64,000 bases of DNA from an uncultured Lachnospiraceae bacterium (GCA_902786365.1 CADACD010000004.1:1-64000); one strand, 5' to 3'. Counted from the first letter of the stretch, positions 8,801 through 17,608 are shown. Program-made: numbers and translations. Notes: generated by a model from the letters alone, not told the origin.

Positions 8801-10920
8801 GTAGAAGCACTATCAAACCACCAATAATTAACCGGTTCATCTCCGGAACCATCTGTCTTCTTAAATACTTTTCTTTGTGTAAATGGGAATGAAACATCCT
8901 GATACACCTTTCCAACAACTGCTTTTTTGGAATTGCTGCCCTGCAAAAAGCTCTCATTAAAATGTGGTTCAATTAATGAAGTAGTTCCCTTCGAAACCGG
9001 ATACTTAATCTTGCTGACCGGATCTGTATATGTAGCATTGTTTACAAGACCAATTGTTGCATAGTCATAATAACCACCTTTATCAAATGTTCTTTCTGCT
9101 TCACTATCATCATTAGAGCTATTTAATATCGAATTATTATTTGATATAAATTTATAATAATTCTGATATCCATATAAACTACCACCATATGTTCCTGAGA
9201 CACCTAATGTACTTGCAATAACACTAAATTTACATCCAAAATCCTTTACATTTGGTTGGAAATGTCCCGTATAAATAGGGTTTGTCACTGTGTCACTACT
9301 TCCTGCATAATATTCACTTAAAGCCTGATTAAACTGCTTAAAATTCATATATCTTCTGTGGTTAACAGCGTCATTATTGCTATATGCTGTGCTATTGTTA
9401 TATGTATCACGATTATATCCATTCAATTCGTAATCACTATAGTAATCATACATAGTAGCATCAAGCCACAATGTGGATGTATCATTACTCTTAGTTGCTG
9501 TACCAATATCTACTATTACACTATCTGTATTTTTCTCAACATCTTTTATCTCACCATACTTAATCCAATAACCATCTCTAAGAACATTATTATATATAGA
9601 TGTATCACTGGTATGTGCAACAAAACAGTTTTTAGATTCATCCACTAATTCTGCTTTCTTTGTTTTCGCACTACATTCCCAATTCCAGCATCCTTCTGAA
9701 TAAAACTGAAATGAATTATAAGTTCCACTCACTTCATTATCTGTTTTATATACAAGTGTTCCCATATAACTGCTACCATACACTTTTGTCATTGGATAGT
9801 CTACAGAATTGCCACTTGCATCAAATGCTCTACATACAACTTTCCTTTCATATTGATAATATGTAGGAATTGAATTATTATAATCACTTATTTCAGCACT
9901 ATTATATTTTAATTGTGAATATGTAGCATCAAAATATATATATCGGCTATAACTCTGCTCTGTAGTATCAATTGTTCCACCACTAAGTTTAACTATTTTC
10001 TGTCCTGTCATATCACTCATATGAAATGTAAGTGTATTTCCCGTACCATAAGACAAAGTAATAGCTGTACTATCTTCAACATCATCTCCTACATTAAAAA
10101 CATAATACAAATATTTTTCATCTGAACTGATTGATGTCACATCTTTTGTAACCCCATTAAATGTCAGTGTAGCACTTGCAATATTTCCAAACGACTCTCT
10201 GTCTATATATAACTTTTCACCTTCATATGTAAAAGATTTTCTCCATGTACCTGTTTGAAAATAGCCTCCACCGTCTTCATAAATCACATAATTATTTCCA
10301 CTTTTTAGGTCAAGTTGTTTTGTACTGTTATATTCACCATTATCATTTTTTCTTTCAAACTTAATTGTTAAATTAGAGTCAAAATCATCAGGAAGTGTAA
10401 ATGACCATAATGTTAATGTATCTCTTGTGCTTGATGCCTGTGTAGATTCATTACTTGCCAAAAACGTTCCTGTCGGATTTTCACTTGAAATATTATAATA
10501 CATTACAGCATAACAGTGATCAGCTGTAAACCAAGTTGTACCTGATGAATCCAAATATATAATATCACCTACACCCGGTCTTCCGTCTGAGGTCTTCAAA
10601 TATTTTTTTACTTCTGCAGTCTGAACAATCTCCTCTGCTTCTTCAGAATCATCATCTCCTGTCAGCAGCAATTGCCCATCGCTATCAAATATCATCGTCT
10701 CAGCTTCAGCAATTTCAACTTCCTCTGTTTCAGCCTCTTCTTTTTCAAGTTCCTTTTCCATTGCCTCATCATCTGTCATGGAAATACCAATAATTTTCAA
10801 TTTCCATGACACCCCTACAGTAACTACCAATGCCAGCATAAGAAATATTGATAATACTTTTTTATGTTTATAATTTTTTTCTTTAAATTTTTCCAAATAT
10901 TCGTTCAATGTATCTCGCAT
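5872..10920 (-). CDS. large tip adhesin with fibro-slime and Cna-B domains
   Basis: This 1682-residue surface protein has an N-terminal membrane/signal segment (21-39), an acidic spacer (50-95), long beta-rich Tyr/Ser/Asn-rich sequence, a fibro-slime domain (about 700-930, with FRFSGDDDVWVFLDD near 803 and GGGHG just after), another beta region, a repeat domain near 1368-1465 (TGSIEITKSENKTGELNGNYTF), a Cna-B domain near 1490-1600 (QITVQKIWDDSDN) and LPKTG at 1643-1647 with a helix and basic tail. The fibro-slime fold is PA14-like and often linked to carbohydrate or matrix binding. The gene starts 12 bases after the signal peptidase gene with GGGAGGTGG upstream. It is likely the tip adhesin. 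Its ligand is unknown. Confidence 0.85.
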   Translation of the reverse strand: MRDTLNEYLEKFKEKNYKHKKVLSIFLMLALVVTVGVSWKLKIIGISMTDDEAMEKELEKEEAETEEVEIAEAETMIFDSDGQLLLTGDDDSEEAEEIVQTAEVKKYLKTSDGRPGVGDIIYLDSSGTTWFTADHCYAVMYYNISSENPTGTFLASNESTQASSTRDTLTLWSFTLPDDFDSNLTIKFERKNDNGEYNSTKQLDLKSGNNYVIYEDGGGYFQTGTWRKSFTYEGEKLYIDRESFGNIASATLTFNGVTKDVTSISSDEKYLYYVFNVGDDVEDSTAITLSYGTGNTLTFHMSDMTGQKIVKLSGGTIDTTEQSYSRYIYFDATYSQLKYNSAEISDYNNSIPTYYQYERKVVCRAFDASGNSVDYPMTKVYGSSYMGTLVYKTDNEVSGTYNSFQFYSEGCWNWECSAKTKKAELVDESKNCFVAHTSDTSIYNNVLRDGYWIKYGEIKDVEKNTDSVIVDIGTATKSNDTSTLWLDATMYDYYSDYELNGYNRDTYNNSTAYSNNDAVNHRRYMNFKQFNQALSEYYAGSSDTVTNPIYTGHFQPNVKDFGCKFSVIASTLGVSGTYGGSLYGYQNYYKFISNNNSILNSSNDDSEAERTFDKGGYYDYATIGLVNNATYTDPVSKIKYPVSKGTTSLIEPHFNESFLQGSNSKKAVVGKVYQDVSFPFTQRKVFKKTDGSGDEPVNYWWFDSASTTLYLKENIEDIGKYFLNGTVGTKDLRSKNVDSTGEPTNDVSNTYGFFPFNETATYSNASFYNYGFGSKITIDFRMTEDGKVTGEDGEKYDAKFRFSGDDDVWVFLDDQLVLDCGGGHGRVVGLINFAQNKSYVTKIKKAADSNTTYGPHSSDAAARTVKARYTYTAGGVNGNESITDEFYYVQENILEKLGNGKYDTTKPHKLVIYYMERGQWESNLSLAFNMPVEDKLEVSKNVDVTTNNVNDLFKSFFTTAPFTFSIKNMVTHFGKAVAGAADEIYDDIIFARDFSQGLTWSDNINTEEVKKGTNNNGIVASYNGKGNADPITKTNVIKYMGKDTVPENVAQKQKRLIIFQPDSGGTVDITNMAYLGFWVSIESDSANINKLFIQLTDKDGRIAYGTLYGKTEGTLTNWRWSELTVSLSGMTYDSGFDKANVQSIGIEYDDNVYVFFDDFVFKPTNIVSKLNGFTQRQNTIPDYGSALTGQLENAVGATYTSSKDEEHVYAVDKNGNFTLTSKETATFVSQFRKGSYISLTEDLDSSQTDLYETTITVKEDSKTITAYSYASSSTVTPLSGTLTTTKQAYGTGGMSIGLDDGRVEKYLATIASETGAMDGNKYSEGKTVNTSGEKPSEVPTFVFRSFESPDSENVNTHIILDYTNIVRTGSIEITKSENKTGELNGNYTFTIQFSNIGGSNLEGSATVPAQTFTIQKGQTYRIEGIPVGTEYTITESTDDNSTIHSVTENGVSKTFSKETQSVSGKVEVDTEAATGGKSYIYNFTNAKKPVTQITVQKIWDDSDNTSQRPEGGIYVKLYRSTDPTAEWGSASWVGVGDYINLVSGNDFTYTIDNLDVYVDYTQEVKQVYYYRIAEYTKSGDVYTEINSAHRLTNYELPVYSEENTATSDGTDDGIIKAADTGVYNVSSGKLIVTNTYKAPSYNLPKTGGSGTKLHIYSGLAIMLGCLYYGYVMKRKNVERRKV

Positions 10921-10932
10921 GCTTCCACCTCC

Positions 10933-11523
10933 CTAATGTATTAAACCTATCTTACTGAAAGGCCAAATTCTAAATAATACTTTTCCTACGATTTGTTCCT
11001 TATCCACACATCCGATTGCACTGCTTCGGCTGTCTATAGATACTTCTCTGTGATCACCCATAACAAAATACCTTCCTTCCGGAACCTGATAAGGAAATGT
11101 TAAATCACATTCACCTAATGCTTTCTTATCAACATAAGATTCTTTTAATAATTTTCCATTAACTGTAACATTACCATCATTATCAATAGATATGATATCT
11201 CCCGGACCTCCTATCACTCGTTTAAGCAACAGCTTGTTCTGCCAATAGAACCCACATAAATCTCCTGTTTTAAATTTACTCGTCTTCCTGAGAACGATGA
11301 GGTCATCATCTTCAAGTGTAGGTTCCATGCTAGTTCCTGATACCTGTAGCACCGGCATAACCATGGTGGCAATTAGCGCAGCAAGAGCTGCTACCACAAC
11401 CAAAGCATATATCGTGCTTAACAATACTCTTCTATATTCTTTTTTATACTTGAGTCGCTTACGTTCATTTAAAACTTCCTCATGTGATGGAATATGAACT
11501 TCGCGTGCATTTATCTCTGCCAT
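10933..11523 (-). CDS. lepB: signal peptidase I (pilus-associated)
   Basis: The 196-residue enzyme has one membrane helix (about 35-60) and the serine/lysine dyad of type I signal peptidases: Ser65 in SGTSMEPTL and Lys101 in LLKRVIGGPGD. The C-terminal box MGDHREVSIDSRSS is present. The ATG at 11523 is preceded by AGGG; a TTG two codons earlier is less likely. It lies between the coiled-coil gene and the adhesin gene, as in many pilus loci in which a dedicated signal peptidase handles pilin precursors. It may also act on other exported proteins, so substrate restriction is inference. Confidence 0.9.
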   Translation of the reverse strand: MAEINAREVHIPSHEEVLNERKRLKYKKEYRRVLLSTIYALVVVAALAALIATMVMPVLQVSGTSMEPTLEDDDLIVLRKTSKFKTGDLCGFYWQNKLLLKRVIGGPGDIISIDNDGNVTVNGKLLKESYVDKKALGECDLTFPYQVPEGRYFVMGDHREVSIDSRSSAIGCVDKEQIVGKVLFRIWPFSKIGLIH

Positions 11524-11574
11524 TACCAAACATCCCTACACCTTTATATTGTTTACAATCTGCGCTAATTTCTG

Positions 11575-13362
11575 TTAATCCAAATCAATAAATTCTATAT
11601 CAAATTCATTATCATTCAAATCCATCCCAGAACTTGGATTTTTCAGACTCTCTTCTTTGCCTGCATAATCAATTGATGTATTTGTATTGTCTGCAGTTTT
11701 CTCTGATTGCTGAAACCACATATTGAAATAATCATAATTGCTCATTATGCCAGAACTATATCTGCTTTCATTATTACCTGACTTGTTACTATAACCTTTG
11801 TCACTATCAAGACTGCTATTATCATTATCATCCACACTTCTATTACTGTTGTAAATACTGTCATCACTGTAGTTATTCAGTACATATCTGTTTTTATGAT
11901 GTTGGTCATAGTATTTAAAACCAGCATCCTCTTCTGTTTTCAGCTTGTTTTGTTCATCAACAACTTTATTTGTATTGATATCAGATTCATTTTCGCTTCC
12001 TATTCCACTATTTACTGTTGTATTGCTAAAGCCGGCTCCAATACTATTATTATTCTCTGGATTGTTGTAAATATCAACTATCTCATTAATTTGACTCGCA
12101 ATTTCAACATTGTGATTGATAGCTGTTGTGTTAAGATATGCAACATCATTGCTGGTACTGTTTTTATTTGGATACGCAACAACGTTACTCATTCTGTTTT
12201 TATTCGGGTACACAACATTATTATTTTCAGTTGCCTCTGTAATATCATCAAATATATCTATTGACTCACTGCGTTTGTTACTATCCTGATTATAGATATC
12301 TAATTTCCTATTTTGATTGTTTTTGCTATTTTGCAAACTTGCCTTTCCAGTTCTTTTATCAGTAATATCATCAAATATATCTATAGATTGCATCTGATTG
12401 TTTCTGACAGTTTTGAATATATCTTCTTCGCTATGACTGTTTTTCAAACTGTCATTTATATTAGTCATATCGTTTCCTATTTCACTAAATATATCATTTT
12501 CATCGATTTGACTTTCTTCATTATAAATATCTTGCTTATCATTATATCTATTTCGCCTTTTTCTAAACATATCTTTTTCATATTCACCTTCAATGTTATC
12601 AAAGGACATTAACTCCGACTGTAATTTTTTCTCGATACTATTAAATAAATTTTCCAAAGCATCATTTTCATCTTTATTTTCTATTAAATGTTCTTCACTT
12701 TTAACAGTATCCCCAGAGTATATATTCCTATCGTTTTTTCGTATATCGTCTGAATTTCCAACTATTTTTTCTGGATTTACAACTGGAATCTCTTCTTCCA
12801 TCTTTACGATTAACTCATTATTATCAGGTGTCTTTTCTTCTGTATTTAATGCGTTACCAACAGTTCCTACCGAATTCTTGTCTACATCTAATGTACTGTC
12901 AACAATACTTTCCGCGTTCTCTTCTACATCCGATGCTCTGTCAACAATGCTTTCCTCGTTCTCTCTAACAATTACTACATTATCACCAAAATTCTCACTA
13001 GCTTTATTATATGTGTCAATATTATCCAAAACAAAACCGACTGCATTTATCACGTTCTCTTTTGTATCATTTTCACCTTTGTAATATTTATTGGTACTAT
13101 TGCTGAATCGCTCATCATTAACCTTTGCTCTGACTGATTCAACATACTGATCTGCCGCTGCCTGTGCATCCTCAAATATTTTGTTCAATCTCAAGCTAGC
13201 TTCGGCTATTGAACCGGACTTTTCAAGAATAATATTCTTCTCCGTTAACTTTTCTTCAAGCTGTTTAATCTTGTCTCTTAATTCATGTTCCTCTTTTTGC
13301 TGAGCATAAATTATTTCAATCAATTCTGAACGGTTCATCTTCTTAAGTTCTCGTTCTGCCAT
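11575..13362 (-). CDS. coiled-coil, Asn/Asp/Ser-rich repeat protein, first gene of pilus operon
   Basis: The 595-residue protein begins with a conserved-looking segment (1-85): AERELKKMNRSELIEIIYAQ, a heptad coiled coil (HELRDKIKQLEEKL) and SIAEASLRLNKIFEDAQAAA. Similar N-terminal segments occur next to sortase/signal-peptidase loci in other Lachnospiraceae, some labelled as DNA repair proteins without evidence I know of. The rest is low complexity, with near-repeats ESIVDRASDVEEN/ESIVDSTLDVDKN, SIDIFDDIT twice, and YPNKN-type units three times. It ends FDIEFIDLD. No signal peptide or membrane helix is seen, so it is probably cytoplasmic. ATG at 13362 has GGAG eight bases upstream. Function is unknown; as operon leader it might scaffold or regulate pilus assembly. 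Confidence 0.75.
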   Translation of the reverse strand: MAERELKKMNRSELIEIIYAQQKEEHELRDKIKQLEEKLTEKNIILEKSGSIAEASLRLNKIFEDAQAAADQYVESVRAKVNDERFSNSTNKYYKGENDTKENVINAVGFVLDNIDTYNKASENFGDNVVIVRENEESIVDRASDVEENAESIVDSTLDVDKNSVGTVGNALNTEEKTPDNNELIVKMEEEIPVVNPEKIVGNSDDIRKNDRNIYSGDTVKSEEHLIENKDENDALENLFNSIEKKLQSELMSFDNIEGEYEKDMFRKRRNRYNDKQDIYNEESQIDENDIFSEIGNDMTNINDSLKNSHSEEDIFKTVRNNQMQSIDIFDDITDKRTGKASLQNSKNNQNRKLDIYNQDSNKRSESIDIFDDITEATENNNVVYPNKNRMSNVVAYPNKNSTSNDVAYLNTTAINHNVEIASQINEIVDIYNNPENNNSIGAGFSNTTVNSGIGSENESDINTNKVVDEQNKLKTEEDAGFKYYDQHHKNRYVLNNYSDDSIYNSNRSVDDNDNSSLDSDKGYSNKSGNNESRYSSGIMSNYDYFNMWFQQSEKTADNTNTSIDYAGKEESLKNPSSGMDLNDNEFDIEFIDLD

Positions 13363-13424
13363 CTGATTAGCTCCATTCAATAATATAATACTGATTAGAT
13401 AAAACTTTCGTAAATTTAAAATAT

Positions 13425-13454
13425 ATTATATAACAAACTCGTTCTTTTTGTCAA
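13425..13454 (-). promoter_or_regulatory. promoter of the pilus operon
   Basis: TTGACA (13454-13449) and TATAAT (13430-13425) are separated by 18 bp on the minus strand, about 60 bases upstream of the ATG at 13362. Both hexamers are perfect sigma-A consensus. The remaining 13455-13659 is AT-rich and holds no gene I can see. Confidence 0.75.
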
Positions 13455-13659
13455 CATTCAAACTTTTTTTACCATATTAAATATTAATGACCAAACTCAG
13501 TGTTTTTTCACACTTTTTTGTGATTCTATTCACTTTTTAGAATTTTATGTACTAATTATATAGTACAACAGCTTCTTTTTTAATATATCTGCAGTTTTTA
13601 TCATCCCAGTTTTGTCCTTTTGTTACATTTTAAAATTGTTCATTACTATATATTCTCCA

Positions 13660-14685
13660 TCACCGTCCTAATACTTCCTCCTCTGCTTCCTGTGCAGATA
13701 ATTGAAACTTTTCCATTAGTTTCTTAATTATCGTTGAGTCATCGGCACCATATTCTCTTGAGTCTTCAATAAACTGCTCAATCCTGCCGACAAGTTTACC
13801 TTCCTTTATTCCTTCTTTTATTCCTTCTTTTATTCCTTCTTCTTTACCAATATTTATTGCCTCTGTCCTCATATCCTGTATCGCCTTACACACATTGACC
13901 ACTTCCTTTTCTTCATCAAATTTAATTTTCGAACCTGTTACAGCATTGATTGTCTCTGCTGTGATTCTGTTCATGCATCGGAATTTCTCATCACTTTCCA
14001 CCAGCTCTGCTAATTTTTCCTTATCTTTTGAATATTTAAGGTAAAGCATTACCTCTCTCATGTCCGTCTTAAACTTATCCGCCTCTTCATCAGTCATGCT
14101 GTATGGTGATATCAAATTAATTCTGTAATCCGGTATAAACCTATACAGGTTATCACTTGCGACATCCAACATATCATAAATACTTATTGGACCATCCCAC
14201 TCATCAGTACTGAAATTTACAACTAATGTTATAACCGGCATTATCTTATCACCTTTGTAAAATCCTGACAGGTATTCTCCAGAAGTTACTTTTTGAAAGC
14301 TATTGTTTCCTGTTTGATAGTCCTCATTTCTCTTGTGCTCCCTTTCTGTCTCCTGTACCTGTGCCTGATACTGCAATGCATCATACAACATGCTTCTTAT
14401 CGGCATTGCATAATGTACTTCTGACTGTGACTCTATTGCCAGAATCAGATAAGTTGCCCTATCATCTTTCATTGCTGATATATATTTAAGTATATCACGA
14501 AATTTCTGAATATGAAATGTGTTCTTTTTCTTTCCATACAGACTGGCGGTCAATGTGCTGTCAAGCGGATGCAGCATGTCAGGTCTGATAACTGTTTTTC
14601 CTTCATAAACATAGTAATTGAATATGTCCGCAAACACTTCGTTATTTTTTAAATATTCCTTAGTAATTACATCTTTATCCGCCAT
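13660..14685 (-). CDS. Rpn family recombination-promoting nuclease / putative transposase
   Basis: The 341-residue protein fits the Rpn (formerly YhgA-like) PD-(D/E)XK family: N-terminal KNNEVFADIFNYYVYEG, RDILKYISAMKDDRATYLILAIESQSEVHYAMPIRSM with the ESQ core, YDALQYQAQ, and a long helical tail. The ESQ segment corresponds to the catalytic E-x-Q motif of the nuclease fold. Tandem IKEG units (GKEEGIKEGIKEGIKEGKL, near residues 278-296) come from 12-bp repeats at about 13800-13850, a common and length-variable feature of this family. Such genes are frequently duplicated and mobile within Lachnospiraceae genomes, and a vestige of another copy lies just upstream (14810-14839). The cellular role is uncertain. 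Confidence 0.82.
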   Translation of the reverse strand: MADKDVITKEYLKNNEVFADIFNYYVYEGKTVIRPDMLHPLDSTLTASLYGKKKNTFHIQKFRDILKYISAMKDDRATYLILAIESQSEVHYAMPIRSMLYDALQYQAQVQETEREHKRNEDYQTGNNSFQKVTSGEYLSGFYKGDKIMPVITLVVNFSTDEWDGPISIYDMLDVASDNLYRFIPDYRINLISPYSMTDEEADKFKTDMREVMLYLKYSKDKEKLAELVESDEKFRCMNRITAETINAVTGSKIKFDEEKEVVNVCKAIQDMRTEAINIGKEEGIKEGIKEGIKEGKLVGRIEQFIEDSREYGADDSTIIKKLMEKFQLSAQEAEEEVLGR

Positions 14686-14809
14686 ACTCCTTCCCCCTTA
14701 TCTCCTTTGTCTCCATTCAATCATTCACCTTATCCTTCAAATAATTATTTTATAGACTGCAGATGCGGTTATTATATAGTATTAATTTACATAATTCAAC
14801 ATTTTTTTA

Positions 14810-14839
14810 TTACTGTCCTAATACTTTCGCCTCTGCTTT
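14810..14839 (-). pseudogene. vestige of a second rpn gene 3' end
   Basis: The minus strand reads KAEAKVLGQ and stop, paralleling the end EAEEEVLGR and stop of the intact Rpn gene at 13660. At DNA level GTCCTAATACTT and CCTCTGCTT are shared between the two tails. It is a leftover after deletion of a tandem copy, or the tail of a duplicated unit. The rest of 14686-14997 holds only a terminator at 14864-14904. Confidence 0.5.
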
Positions 14840-14863
14840 AAATCACCCACTATTTTTTGTATC

Positions 14864-14904
14864 AAAAATCCCTGAATACATTTGGAATGCAATCAGGGAT
14901 TTTT
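14864..14904 (-). terminator. terminator of the GH13 gene
   Basis: A perfect 12-bp stem, AAAAATCCCTGA/TCAGGGATTTTT, with a 17-nt loop lies about 95 bases past the amylase stop. The stem itself supplies A- and U-tracts on both strands. Confidence 0.8.
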
Positions 14905-14997
14905 CTCTCTTATTTTAACTATTTATCATTCAAATATCTTCTGTCTGTTTATCATCTAAACATCATCAAGCGATTTTCCAGCCTAAAGCTATTATTA

Positions 14998-17115
14998 CTA
15001 TAATTTCTTACGGTACACTCCCGCACTAAATCCCGGCAGTGTCACTTTTACTCTTGTTTTATCAACCTCATATTCTTTCGGTTCCATATCATAAGAATCT
15101 CTTTCAGATACGATAAGTTGCTCAATAATATCACCGTCAGCAAATCCGGCTGGCATCACGGGAACGGTTATCTCTCTTTCATAATCATTGTTATTCACAA
15201 CTACGACAATGACATTTTCCTCAAGAAATCTTCCATAGGCAACTATATTATATTCGCCATGAAGTATCACAAACGAACCTTTCTTAAGTGCTTTATTCTC
15301 TTTATGAATGCGAATAACTTCTCTGTGAAAATCAATTAATTCCTTATCTTCCCTGCCCCATGGGTATGTTCTTCTGTTATCCGGGTCGGTCCAGCCACAG
15401 ACACCAGCCTCATCTCCATAGTAAAGTGTCGGCGCACCGGGCCATGTCATCTGCATAATGACAGCTTCTTTCATGATTCCTTTATTGACATACATCTCTG
15501 CCGCCTGCGGTCCTGAATAATGGACTCTTCCAATATTTCCATTTGTCCTTGTCAAAAATCTTGAGTGGTCATGGTTTGACAATTCATTCATTGCAACAAG
15601 GAGTGAGTTTCCTTGAAATCTCGTCATATGATGTCGCATAGCAGCGAAGAATGAATTAGAGTCTCCTCTTAAATGGTCTTTCTTTTCGTCACTGTGTTTC
15701 TCCATTCCCGTAAGGAAATACGTGATAGGCTCCATGAATGCGTCATAGTTCATGACTGTATCCCATTCATCTCCTTGCAGCCATGAACCCGGATCTCCAT
15801 AGTGCTCTGCCAGTATGATTGCTTGCGGATTTGCCTCTTTTACCGCATTTCTAAAGTCTTTCCAAAACTTATGGTTGAACTCTCCGCTTTGTCCCAAATC
15901 TGCGGCAACATCAAGTCTCCAGCCATCTACATTGTAAGGAGGTGAAACCCATTTTTTTGCAATATTGATAATGTATTCATATAATTTCGGAGACCCCTCA
16001 TAATTGAGCTTAGGCAGTGTATCATGTCCCCACCAGCCGTTATAATGATAATTATAAGGCCATGCGTCCTCGAAGAAATTAAAAAATGAACGGTATGGAC
16101 TGTCTGCTGATACATAAGCTCCTTTTTCATATCCTTCCTCATTTTCATAAATACACTCTTTATCTAGCCATTTATTGAATGAACCACAATGATTAAAAAC
16201 ACCATCAAGAATCACTTTCATCCCTCTTCTATGGACTTCCTGGACAAACTGTGAAAAAAATTCATTGCTTGCCTCAAGATTTTCCTTTGATGTTACTCTT
16301 GTGATATATTTTGTCGCATTTTTATTCGAATGGTCGCCATAGTTAAGGATTTCTCCCTCATCTTTCACAATCTTTCCAAAATGTGGATCTATATAATCAT
16401 AATCCTGAATATCATATTTATGATTAGAAGGAGATACAAATAATGGGTTAAAATAGATTACCTCAACACCAAGCTGTTCAAGGTAATCAAGTTTGTCCCA
16501 GACTCCCTGCAAATCTCCTCCATAAAATTCTCTCACACCCATTGCAGCCGGGTATTTATTCCAATCATCCACTTTTACTGTATAATCACCAATATAGCTG
16601 TATTCCCTTGTCTCAACTGTATTAGTCGGATCACCATTAAAAAATCTGTCTGTGTATATCTGGTACATAACAGCACCCTTCGCCCAGTCAGGTGTCTTAA
16701 ATCCCGGCGTGATGGTAAAATCATACCATCCTGTTCTGTTATCACATACACCGGCTTTATCATAATAGCATGTCTCAACACCACCGGTTATTTTAAAATA
16801 ATAATGCACCTGCGTATCATCAAGCTTAATGGAATACTCATAATAATCAAAAAGATGATCTGAGTCTGTCTTTACCATCTTAATCGCTTCTGTCTCATTA
16901 TTACTTTTCACGATACACAAATATATTTTATCAACATTTGCTATCTCTGTTCTGAATTTGATGATTACTTCTTCAAATTGATCCGGCTCAGCTGGCGACC
17001 TATATCCTTCTGTCTCGTCACTGAACAATGCGTCACGGTTAATTTGTGGCCTCATATTTTGAATAAACAGTAATTTTTTTTCTACATCACTAAAGTTTCT
17101 TAAATCTATATTCAT
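14998..17115 (-). CDS. GH13 alpha-glucanase (neopullulanase/cyclomaltodextrinase-like)
   Basis: The 705-residue enzyme has an N-terminal CBM34-like beta domain (about 30-125), then a GH13 barrel. Conserved regions are visible: VILDGVFNH, the nucleophile in VDGWRLDVAAD (Asp near 402), the acid/base in IILAEHYG (Glu near 434), and NHDHSRF (Asp near 514). There is no signal peptide, so it acts inside the cell on imported maltodextrins, pullulan fragments or cyclodextrins. The ATG at 17115 is chosen because an upstream in-frame ATG at 17160 lies before the likely transcription start of the promoter at 17146-17176. It appears monocistronic, with its own terminator. Exact substrate preference cannot be read from sequence. 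Confidence 0.88.
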   Translation of the reverse strand: MNIDLRNFSDVEKKLLFIQNMRPQINRDALFSDETEGYRSPAEPDQFEEVIIKFRTEIANVDKIYLCIVKSNNETEAIKMVKTDSDHLFDYYEYSIKLDDTQVHYYFKITGGVETCYYDKAGVCDNRTGWYDFTITPGFKTPDWAKGAVMYQIYTDRFFNGDPTNTVETREYSYIGDYTVKVDDWNKYPAAMGVREFYGGDLQGVWDKLDYLEQLGVEVIYFNPLFVSPSNHKYDIQDYDYIDPHFGKIVKDEGEILNYGDHSNKNATKYITRVTSKENLEASNEFFSQFVQEVHRRGMKVILDGVFNHCGSFNKWLDKECIYENEEGYEKGAYVSADSPYRSFFNFFEDAWPYNYHYNGWWGHDTLPKLNYEGSPKLYEYIINIAKKWVSPPYNVDGWRLDVAADLGQSGEFNHKFWKDFRNAVKEANPQAIILAEHYGDPGSWLQGDEWDTVMNYDAFMEPITYFLTGMEKHSDEKKDHLRGDSNSFFAAMRHHMTRFQGNSLLVAMNELSNHDHSRFLTRTNGNIGRVHYSGPQAAEMYVNKGIMKEAVIMQMTWPGAPTLYYGDEAGVCGWTDPDNRRTYPWGREDKELIDFHREVIRIHKENKALKKGSFVILHGEYNIVAYGRFLEENVIVVVVNNNDYEREITVPVMPAGFADGDIIEQLIVSERDSYDMEPKEYEVDKTRVKVTLPGFSAGVYRKKL

Positions 17116-17145
17116 ACATTTTTCCAACCCTTTTTCTTTGTTTCT

Positions 17146-17176
17146 ATTATATGATACCATGTTCCATAGATATCAA
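17146..17176 (-). promoter_or_regulatory. promoter of the GH13 gene
   Basis: TTGATA (17176-17171) and TATAAT (17151-17146) lie on the minus strand with a 19-bp spacer. Transcription would start near 17139, downstream of the ATG at 17160, which favours the translation start at 17115. Confidence 0.5.
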
Positions 17177-17331
17177 AGGGGCAAAACATCCCAACATTAT
17201 TATATTTTATTACATTAAATAATTAATTGCAATCACTTGTATGCAATCAGATATTACAACTTTTTTACATGCACTGTTCACATGTCAAAAACTCCCATTT
17301 AGAATACCTGCAATAACAACTTTTACACAGT

Positions 17332-17362
17332 AAAACAGACAGCTGTAACAGCTGCCTGTCTT
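17332..17362 (-). terminator. terminator downstream of ftsH
   Basis: On the minus strand a 14-bp stem (AAGACAGGCAGCTG with CAGCTGTCTGTTTT, allowing two G-U pairs) with a TTA loop ends in a U-run. It lies about 250 bases after the ftsH stop. The AT-rich 17363-17608 shows nothing else I can support. Confidence 0.75.
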
Positions 17363-17608
17363 AGGAGAAGGTATTTCGTTTTTTATGGGGTGTAGCAAAA
17401 ACTATATAATGTATTGGGGGTTTTTACGATATGTAGTATAACATTTGTTCGTGAAAAAGTGTGCACAAAGTTTACAATATTGTAATTTCTTTTTTGTGCA
17501 TTTTTACAACAATGTTTTTATCATATCAAAATTGTTCATCAATTTTTAAATAATATCCATTAAATTTGCACAATTATTTTGTTCTTGCCATTTTTTTACA
17601 CTATTTAC

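Noticed and set aside
12593..13084. 163-codon plus-strand frame
   Set aside because: It is a shadow of the Asn/Asp/Glu-rich coiled-coil gene; it has no start signals and a low-complexity Ser/Phe composition.
1499..13454. Pilus operon as a recent foreign island
   Set aside because: Base composition, codon choice and ribosome binding sites look like the neighbouring housekeeping genes by eye; only the remnants at 1-1370 are clearly mobile. A quantitative composition test was not possible here.
13795..13850. 12-bp repeats that could suggest a CRISPR or satellite
   Set aside because: They are contiguous, without spacers, and encode IKEG units within the Rpn frame.
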